Assembly (NCBI GenBank): GCA_964580655.1
Contig: CAZOMR010000105.1
Location: 1 to 11,215 of the forward strand
Direction: 5' to 3'
Origin: CAZOMR01 sp964580655
Lineage (GTDB): Bacteria > RBG-13-61-14 > CAZOMR01
DNA length: 11,215 bases
Part shown: positions 6,648 through 11,215 of the stretch, piece after piece
Numbering within the stretch: position 1 is the stretch's first letter
Layout of the letters: each line of letters begins with the position of its first letter
Position numbers and translations under genes: made by a program
The notes under the pieces: model-generated
Databases searched by the model: none
Seen by the model: the letters and a program-made list of their open reading frames with translations, nothing else
Told to the model about the DNA's origin: nothing

Positions 6648-7997
6648 ATGCCCTCTCTCGCATACCTCAGCCTCGGATGTTTCAAGAACCTGGTTGACAC
6701 CGAGAAGATCCTTGCCGAGCTTTCAGCTCAGGGGTTTGAGATACTCCCTGGCCGTGGGGGAGCTTCCAGCCTTGATGGCGCTCATGCGCTCGTGATCAAC
6801 ACCTGCGGGTTTATAGACCCTGCAAAGGATGAGTCCATAGATGCCATTCTTGAGGCCGTGGAGGAGAAGAAGGCTGGGAGGTTGAAGGTGATCGCGGTGG
6901 TGGGCTGTATGGTGGAGCTATGGAAGAAGGAGTTGTCTCATGAGATACCCGAGGTTGACATCTGGCTGGGACTGAGTGAGCTCGGCCGGCTGGGAGCGGA
7001 GCTATCTCTCAGGCTTGGTCCCCTTAAACGAAAGGGCCAGGGTTTGCCTCGCTTGATCACCACCCCTTCGCATCTTTCATTCCTCAAGATATCGGAGGGC
7101 TGTTCTCATTCCTGCACCTTTTGCCTTATCCCGAGAATCCGTGGCCCGCTGAATTCCCGGCCAGTGGATGAAATCATAAGGGAGGCGAATTTTCTGGAGG
7201 CCCGGGGCGTGAAAGAGATTACCTTGATTGCACAGGATACTGCGGCCTATGCCCGAGACCGTGGAGAACAGGGTGCTTTATGCCGTTTGCTGAGGGAACT
7301 CCTTGAGAGGACTCAGGTGCCCTGGTATCGCCTGCTTTATGTGCACCCGGAGAACCTGGATGATGAGGTCCTTGATCTGATGGCTGGTTCAACCCGCGTT
7401 TTGAGCTATCTGGACTTGCCTTTTCAGCACATTTCGGACAAAATATTGCGGGCCATGGGCCGGCGACAGAGCGCGGATGAGATACTTTCTTTGATTGGGC
7501 GCGTGCGCGAGCGTATTCCCGGGCTGGTTTTGCGGACCACGCTGGTTGTCGGCTTTCCCGGGGAGAGAGAGGATGATTTTGAAAGGCTTGTGGAATTTAC
7601 AAGGCAAGTGAGATTTGACTGGATGGGCGCCTTTGTATTTTCTCCGCAGGAGGGAACAAGGGCGGCTTCACTTCCGGACCCTGTGCCGGAGCATGTGGCG
7701 CAGGAGCGGCATGAAACTCTTCTTGATACCCAGCAGGAAATTAACAGGGAGTTGAGCCAGGAACGGATAGGAAGCACCCAGACTGTGCTTGTGGATGAGA
7801 GGTTTGATGAAGGAGGGTTCAGCTATATCGGCCGCACAGCGGGCCAGGCATATGAGATTGACGGGGCTGTTTTACTTCGCGGAGAATTCCGGCCCGGAAG
7901 CTTCTGCCGGGTAAAGATAACCGATGCCCTTGACTACGACCTGATCGGAGAGAAGGCTACCGAAAGGGCGCCATCCGGGAAGAGAATGTCGGGGTAG
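6648..7997 (+). CDS. rimO: RimO, ribosomal protein S12 methylthiotransferase (radical SAM)
   Basis: The protein has 449 residues. RimO adds a methylthio group to a conserved Asp of ribosomal protein S12, using two 4Fe-4S clusters and SAM. The N-terminal methylthiotransferase domain has its cluster cysteines at C11 (S-L-G-C-F-K-N-L-V-D-T-E), C53 (I-N-T-C-G-F-I) and C87 (V-V-G-C-M). The radical SAM cluster is G-C-S-H-S-C-T-F-C (C152, C156, C159). I-P-R-I-R-G-P-L-N-S-R-P follows, as in RimO rather than the tRNA enzyme MiaB, as do Y-V-H-P-E-N-L and L-P-F-Q-H. V-V-G-F-P-G-E and the region from about 375 onward form the end of the radical SAM domain and a C-terminal TRAM domain. Position 12 is Phe where most RimO proteins have Pro. 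No clear Shine-Dalgarno precedes the ATG. The gene begins 23 bp after rodA and ends 11 bp before the acyltransferase gene, so co-transcription is likely. Confidence 0.95.
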   Translation: MPSLAYLSLGCFKNLVDTEKILAELSAQGFEILPGRGGASSLDGAHALVINTCGFIDPAKDESIDAILEAVEEKKAGRLKVIAVVGCMVELWKKELSHEIPEVDIWLGLSELGRLGAELSLRLGPLKRKGQGLPRLITTPSHLSFLKISEGCSHSCTFCLIPRIRGPLNSRPVDEIIREANFLEARGVKEITLIAQDTAAYARDRGEQGALCRLLRELLERTQVPWYRLLYVHPENLDDEVLDLMAGSTRVLSYLDLPFQHISDKILRAMGRRQSADEILSLIGRVRERIPGLVLRTTLVVGFPGEREDDFERLVEFTRQVRFDWMGAFVFSPQEGTRAASLPDPVPEHVAQERHETLLDTQQEINRELSQERIGSTQTVLVDERFDEGGFSYIGRTAGQAYEIDGAVLLRGEFRPGSFCRVKITDALDYDLIGEKATERAPSGKRMSG

Positions 7998-8008
7998 AAA
8001 AACAAGCC

Positions 8009-8698
8009 ATGTGGAAAAAGGTTAAGCGAAGGTTGATGCTCTGGTTGATCCCGCTTCCGGCATATATTATAACCAGACTGATTTTTTTCAGCTTGCACAA
8101 GGAATTGCGTGACTGCGATGAATTCCTTGAACGATGGCAAAAGGGCGAGCCCTTGATCGCCGTGTTATGGCATAACCGGGCGCTACTCTGTGCGCCTTTT
8201 TATCTATGGATAGGGGGAGGCCGTGTTGTCCTGCTTGCAAGCCAGTCCTTTGAGGGGTTTCTCGCTTCGCGCATCTTCTGGTTCTTCGGCGCGGAAGTGG
8301 CCTGGGGCTCGTCCACGCGCGGCGGGGAAGAGGGCATGAAGGAGATGATAGAGTTTGGCAGGAAGGGATACCACCTGGCCATCACACCGGACGGCCCACA
8401 GGGGCCTGTGTATCAGGTGAAGCCAGGGGCCATTCGTATTGCCCGGGCTACAGGATTTCCTGTATATCCTGTGGCATATTATGCAGACAGGGTTACGAGG
8501 TTAAACTCCTGGGATAAATTTATCATTCCCCATCCCTTCTCCCGCTTCCTGTTCATGGCAGGAAAACCGGTTACTGTTCCTGAAGACGCGGATGATGGTA
8601 TGATCGAACAGAAACGCATGGAACTGGAAGATGAGCTGAACCGGATCAGCCGGTTTACCGAGAGATACTTCTCTGATGAAGATAAGACTTTATCCTGA
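8009..8698 (+). CDS. DUF374-family lysophospholipid acyltransferase-like protein
   Basis: The protein has 229 residues. An N-terminal hydrophobic segment (about 9-28, after the basic M-W-K-K-V-K-R-R) should anchor it to the inner membrane. The block A-V-L-W-H-N-R-A-L-L (51-60) has the catalytic-type His55 in the variant W-H-N-R form of DUF374 in place of the standard H-x4-D. S-Q-S-F-E-G (78-83), R-G-G (104-106) and T-P-D-G-P-Q-G-P (126-133) are further family blocks. DUF374 proteins are related to glycerolipid acyltransferases and often lie near lipopolysaccharide genes in Gram-negative bacteria, so a role in lipid A or phospholipid acylation is inferred; the acceptor is unknown. Glu82 stands where Asp is more usual in S-x-S-x-D-G. 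It lies 11 bp after rimO without a clear ribosome binding site, consistent with coupled translation. Confidence 0.85.
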   Translation: MWKKVKRRLMLWLIPLPAYIITRLIFFSLHKELRDCDEFLERWQKGEPLIAVLWHNRALLCAPFYLWIGGGRVVLLASQSFEGFLASRIFWFFGAEVAWGSSTRGGEEGMKEMIEFGRKGYHLAITPDGPQGPVYQVKPGAIRIARATGFPVYPVAYYADRVTRLNSWDKFIIPHPFSRFLFMAGKPVTVPEDADDGMIEQKRMELEDELNRISRFTERYFSDEDKTLS

Positions 8699-8723
8699 GC
8701 CGGGCAGATGTAACTTGAGCCGC

Positions 8724-9563
8724 ATGAAATGCGGGCCGATATTCGCGCTTGCTGTTTTAATTCTCTCTTCCAGCCCGGGCCCTGGAAAGACGACTGAATC
8801 TTCCGATGCGCCTGGCTTCGAGCTGGTCTCGGTCAGCGGCGAGCGCGGCGAGCTCGGCGAGCTCGGTGAAAAAATTTCACTCACGGATTTCCGCGGCAAG
8901 ATACTTTACCTGACATTCTTCAACGAGGGCTGCATTCCCTGCCGGGACGAGGTTCCCTTTCTCAATCATCTTGCACTGGAAAACCCGGAGGACCTGGTTA
9001 TAATCGGCATCGGGTATCAGGACCCCAGGCCCAAGCACCTGCTGGGGGTCAAGGAGCGGATGGGAATAGAGTTCCCTGTGCTTGTGGATGAAAAGGGGCT
9101 TGTGGCCCGTGCTTACAAGGTCTGGGGCATTCCCGCCGGGTTTCTCATCAATGAGCGCGGGGAGCTTGTGAAGAGGCATATCGGGAGGGTTGAGGAAAGA
9201 CTTAAGTCAGATGTGGAAGCCGAGCTTGCTCGACTGCGAGAGATCAAGGCCAATCGCAGTATCTGGGTGGATGAATTCAAGGAGGTGACTGCCGCGGCCC
9301 AGGTGCAGAACCTGGGCACAAAGGTCCGGATGGCCATCCTGGAGAGCCTCAAACAAAGGGGGTATCCGGTTGTCGAGAAAAAGGCCGATGCCGATTTTAT
9401 CATCAAGGGCTCGGTCTCCGGCATGGGCCTGATCTCAGGAGTCAACATACAGATTCTCAAGGCCAGGTCAAGAAAGCCTCTTTCCGAATTCAGCATGACT
9501 CCCACTGGCAATGAATTCTCCCCGGTCGCAGAAGAAATCATAAGCCGAACAGATAAGCCCTGA
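8724..9563 (+). CDS. Secreted TlpA-like thioredoxin-fold protein with an unrecognised C-terminal domain
   Basis: The protein has 279 residues from the ATG at 8724. The frame is also open from an ATG at 8676, which would overlap the acyltransferase gene by 23 bp. I prefer 8724 because it puts M-K-C-G-P-I-F-A-L-A-V-L-I-L at the N-terminus as a signal peptide or anchor. There is no lipobox. Residues about 28-170 form a TlpA/AhpC-type fold: P-G-F-E-L, L-T-D-F-R-G-K, the redox motif G-C-I-P-C (C70, C73), V-D-E-K-G and W-G-I-P-A-G-F (cis-Pro137). It probably handles thiol-disulfide exchange outside the cytoplasm. Residues about 185-279 are a separate region (V-R-M-A-I-L-E-S-L-K-Q-R-G-Y-P-V-V, A-D-F-I-I-K-G-S-V) that I do not recognise; it faintly resembles the alpha/beta pattern of envelope lipoproteins of the CsgG/LpoB type. 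It is the last gene of the rodA run. Confidence 0.85.
   Translation: MKCGPIFALAVLILSSSPGPGKTTESSDAPGFELVSVSGERGELGELGEKISLTDFRGKILYLTFFNEGCIPCRDEVPFLNHLALENPEDLVIIGIGYQDPRPKHLLGVKERMGIEFPVLVDEKGLVARAYKVWGIPAGFLINERGELVKRHIGRVEERLKSDVEAELARLREIKANRSIWVDEFKEVTAAAQVQNLGTKVRMAILESLKQRGYPVVEKKADADFIIKGSVSGMGLISGVNIQILKARSRKPLSEFSMTPTGNEFSPVAEEIISRTDKP
8838..8864 (+). repeat. In-frame 9-bp tandem repeat inside the thioredoxin-like gene
   Basis: GGCGAGCGC at 8838-8846 is followed by two exact copies of GGCGAGCTC (8847-8855, 8856-8864), then a decayed GGTGAA. It encodes G-E-R-G-E-L-G-E-L-G-E in the loop before the first core strand of the redoxin fold. Copy number changes would keep the frame. Confidence 0.75.
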
Positions 9564-9602
9564 GATAAAAATCCGCGGGGTAGATCGAACTATTATTCGG
9601 GG

Positions 9603-9631
9603 TTGTTCCCTCCGGGCATGTCTGCTAAAAT
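9603..9631 (+). promoter_or_regulatory. Extended -10 promoter of the PHP gene
   Basis: TTGTTC at 9603-9608 (-35, weak) is followed after 17 bases by TAAAAT at 9626-9631 (5 of 6 to consensus), with TG at 9623-9624 giving an extended -10. The ATG at 9641 is only 9 bases downstream and has no Shine-Dalgarno, so the mRNA is probably leaderless or nearly so. Confidence 0.55.
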
Positions 9632-9640
9632 GCGGCCGCG

Positions 9641-10177
9641 ATGAAGGTTGCGCTTCATGTTCATACCTCGCTCTCTGACGGCATTCATTCTCCGGCTGAA
9701 ATGATCGAGGCCTACGAGGAAAAGGGGTTCCGCGCAGTGGCCATTACCGATCATGCCTTCATGACCAGGCCCGATTACTTTGAATTCATCCGCAAGATCA
9801 AAACCCGTTCTCTGGTGCTTGTCGGGATTGAGCTTGACTGGGAGCCCTGGCACTATCAGCACCTGCTCCGCATCCACGGCGAGAGCGAGACATTGCATGT
9901 GCTCTGTCATCCCCGGTCGTATCTCCTGGAGCTGGACGAGGTTAACCAGCGTATCAGGACCGCGCCCTTCCCGATAGACGCAATCGAGATCACACACCGC
10001 GGCTTCTACACCCCGGAATACGATGTCCCGGAAATACCCGTCCCAAAGCTGGCAACGGACGATGCACACGAGTTCCTTGATGTGGGCAGAGCATGGATTG
10101 AAACTACTGACACGCGCGATCCGGACCAGCTCCTGCGCGCGATCAAGGCCGGTCAATTCCAGAATTGCTTTCCCTGA
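9641..10177 (+). CDS. PHP-domain metal-dependent phosphoesterase
   Basis: The protein has 178 residues. The polymerase and histidinol phosphatase (PHP) fold binds two or three metals and hydrolyses phosphoesters. Visible metal ligands: H6 and H8 (L-H-V-H-T), D13, D37 and H38 (A-I-T-D-H-A), E64 (V-G-I-E-L), H90 (L-C-H-P), H119 (E-I-T-H-R) and the final D141-A-H143 (A-T-D-D-A-H). All the usual blocks are therefore present, in order. The protein is shorter than the PHP phosphatases of about 280 residues and has no polymerase fusion, so it is a stand-alone small PHP. The substrate is unknown; sugar phosphates or nucleotides are possible. It starts 77 bp after the thioredoxin-like gene with its own promoter-like motif, and is convergent with recO, 27 bp apart. 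Confidence 0.9.
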   Translation: MKVALHVHTSLSDGIHSPAEMIEAYEEKGFRAVAITDHAFMTRPDYFEFIRKIKTRSLVLVGIELDWEPWHYQHLLRIHGESETLHVLCHPRSYLLELDEVNQRIRTAPFPIDAIEITHRGFYTPEYDVPEIPVPKLATDDAHEFLDVGRAWIETTDTRDPDQLLRAIKAGQFQNCFP

Positions 10178-10204
10178 AATGATAAAATGACATGAAATGA
10201 GAAG

Positions 10205-10951
10205 CTATGACTCCTTTTTGAGAAAGGCTTCGGACTTGAGCGGGCGATGGAGGTGATAGGTTGTAAACCTGGAGACAAGATTCAGGGATTCCTTCAGGGC
10301 ACTCTTTGTAAATCCGAGCCGGCTGATTTTATCATCGGGAATCACGAGCGCACGGCGCAAAGACTTGACCGCGGCAGGGGATACAGACTCGGCAGACCCG
10401 ATTTTCTTTGCGCAGTCCTGGCACACAAGCCCTCCTGCCGGAGCGCTGAAGCGCAAGGACCTGTCCCCCAATTCAGCCCCGCAGTGAGCGCAGGATAATA
10501 GTGAGGGCTGAAACCCGAGTTGGGCAATGAGTTTCAGTTCAAAGATCAGCCGGACCCTGTCAGGCTCTTTTCCTTTATCTATCTCCCGGAATGCCCTGAG
10601 CAAAAGTTCATAAACCCGCGGCGCAGGCTCCCCTTCCGGGGATGCCAGGTCCGCCATTTCACAGAGACAGGATGCCACGGCCACTTTGCGAATATCCTTT
10701 CGCATGCCGGGAAAGGATTCTATCAGCCGTGATTGATCAAGCCGCAAATTGGAAGACCGGCGGGAGCTCGCCAGGGTGACATGGAGGTGATTGAAAAGAA
10801 GCAACTGGCCGATAAAACGCTTCTTGCTCTTCATGGCTGATCTGGCAATGACTCGGAGTTTTCCCTTGTCCCGCGTGAAAAGAACCACGCTCAGGTCCGC
10901 CTCTCCCCGTACCCGGGTGTGAAGCACCAGCGCCAGTCCCTGCCATGCCAT
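10205..10951 (-). CDS. recO: RecO, recombination mediator protein
   Basis: The protein has 248 residues, normal for RecO. RecO works with RecR (and RecF) to load RecA on SSB-coated single-stranded DNA and anneals complementary strands. The N-terminal OB domain (about 1-80) contains L-V-L-H-T-R-V-R-G-E-A-D-L and L-F-T-R-D-K-G-K-L-R-V-I-A-R-S-A, the typical RecO opening. The middle is helical (R-L-I-F-E-L-K-L-I-A-Q-L-G-F-Q-P). A zinc finger follows: C154 and C157 (C-A-H-C-G), C177 and C180 (G-G-L-V-C-Q-D-C), all four ligands present. The tail F-T-T-Y-H-L-H-R-P-L-K-S matches the family end. The ATG at 10951 has only a weak ribosome binding site (GAG in T-T-T-G-A-G-A-T). Confidence 0.94.
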   Translation of the reverse strand: MAWQGLALVLHTRVRGEADLSVVLFTRDKGKLRVIARSAMKSKKRFIGQLLLFNHLHVTLASSRRSSNLRLDQSRLIESFPGMRKDIRKVAVASCLCEMADLASPEGEPAPRVYELLLRAFREIDKGKEPDRVRLIFELKLIAQLGFQPSLLSCAHCGAELGDRSLRFSAPAGGLVCQDCAKKIGSAESVSPAAVKSLRRALVIPDDKISRLGFTKSALKESLNLVSRFTTYHLHRPLKSEAFLKKES

Positions 10952-10969
10952 GATCTATCTCAAATCAAA

Positions 10970-10998
10970 AATAAACACCCCTATTTTGCGCATGTCAA
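10970..10998 (-). promoter_or_regulatory. Candidate proximal promoter of recO
   Basis: On the minus strand a perfect -35 TTGACA (complement of 10993-10998) and TTTATT (complement of 10970-10975, 4 of 6 to -10 consensus) are 17 bases apart. A start near 10963 would leave a leader of about 12 bases before the recO ATG. Confidence 0.45.
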
Positions 10999-11013
10999 CT
11001 CCGATTAAGTATT

Positions 11014-11038
11014 AAGTAATGCGTTGCCCCCATTACTT
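11014..11038. repeat. Inverted repeat / hairpin upstream of recO
   Basis: AAGTAATG (11014-11021) and CATTACTT (11031-11038) form a perfect 8-bp stem with a 9-base loop. It lies just upstream of the proximal recO promoter and within the leader of the possible distal one. A 10-bp palindrome, TTGGCGCCAA at 11037-11046, abuts it. Confidence 0.6.
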
Positions 11039-11069
11039 GGCGCCAAAACAATTGGATATTAAAACAATA

Positions 11070-11075
11070 ATTATA
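11070..11075 (-). promoter_or_regulatory. Perfect -10 hexamer TATAAT, possible distal recO promoter
   Basis: The complement of 11070-11075 is TATAAT. At the -35 position only a poor match is seen (TGTCCT, complement of 11094-11099), and it falls inside the inverted repeat 11083-11100. Such a layout suits an activated or repressed promoter. Transcription would start near 11063, about 110 bases before recO. Confidence 0.35.
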
Positions 11076-11082
11076 GTCACTG

Positions 11083-11100
11083 CTGTCCAAAATAGGACAG
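11083..11100. promoter_or_regulatory. Perfect inverted repeat CTGTCC-N6-GGACAG, likely protein-binding site
   Basis: Six-bp arms flank AAAATA. The site has the size and symmetry of a dimer operator and sits where the -35 box of a minus-strand TATAAT (11070-11075) would be. The binding protein is not identifiable. Beyond it, 11101-11215 shows no gene; a poly-T and AACCC/GGGTT stretch ends the window. Confidence 0.45.
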
Positions 11101-11215
11101 ACTTGACCACTCACCTCATTATATAACAAAGAGTTACAGGGCGCAAAATCATGTTTTCAGGGAGGGTGTGCGACATATTTGGTGAATCATTTTTTTAACC
11201 CCTTTTTTGGGTTTA

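Noticed and set aside
8676..8723. Longer N-terminus of the thioredoxin-like protein starting at 8676
   Set aside because: It would overlap the acyltransferase gene and place about 16 non-hydrophobic residues before the signal sequence; the ATG at 8724 gives a normal signal peptide. It is not fully excluded because neither start has a good Shine-Dalgarno.
9593..10156. 187-codon minus-strand open frame
   Set aside because: It is antisense to the PHP gene, which has every metal-binding motif in order; this frame shows no family pattern.
11190..11215. Terminator hairpin AACCC-loop-GGGTT at the window end
   Set aside because: The stem is only 5 bp and the T-run precedes it on the plus strand instead of following; neither strand gives a stem followed by Ts.
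11041..11215. Sigma-54 promoter downstream of the CTGTCC-N6-GGACAG site
   Set aside because: The inverted repeat could suit an NtrC-type activator, but no TGGC-N8-TTGC (-24/-12) element was found on either strand nearby.

Overview
This window reads as ordinary chromosome from a Gram-negative bacterium, probably an uncultivated lineage. I cannot fix the phylum from these genes. The evidence is a lipoprotein with a normal lipobox, an acyltransferase of the DUF374 family that usually accompanies an outer membrane, RodA for rod-shaped growth, and a secreted clostripain-like protease ending in a Cys-rich tail of a kind common in large-genome environmental bacteria. Base composition is moderate, with clearly AT-rich intergenic patches. 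No tRNA, rRNA, CRISPR array, transposase or phage gene was seen.

Layout. 1-1656: 3' part of a C11 (clostripain-like) protease gene that starts before the window. 1717-1769: a double-hairpin palindromic repeat. 1805-2251: a small OB-fold-like lipoprotein. 2261-2312: a 7-bp tandem repeat lying between convergent genes. 2323-2700 (minus): an XRE-type regulator with an AT-rich upstream region containing inverted repeats. 3022-4764 and 4850-5389 (minus): an acyl-CoA synthetase and a nitroreductase, probably one transcript with the nitroreductase first. 5512-9563 (plus): a tightly packed run of rodA, rimO, a DUF374 acyltransferase and a secreted TlpA-like thioredoxin protein. 9641-10177 (plus): a PHP-domain phosphoesterase with its own promoter-like sequence. 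10205-10951 (minus): recO, convergent with the PHP gene. 10952-11215: a non-coding region rich in palindromes upstream of recO.

The rodA run mixes envelope growth (RodA, DUF374 acyltransferase), ribosome modification (RimO) and an extracytoplasmic redox protein, and can be read as a housekeeping growth operon. RodA is not next to its usual partners (mreBCD, PBP2).

No complete novel defence or mobile system is visible. The most unusual items are: the paired hairpin repeat whose two arms differ only by compensatory changes; the protease with PPC and somatomedin-B-like Cys-rich tails; the thioredoxin protein fused to an unrecognised C-terminal domain; promoter-like -10 boxes placed so close to rodA and the PHP gene that leaderless mRNAs are likely; and the cluster of inverted repeats and promoter motifs upstream of recO.
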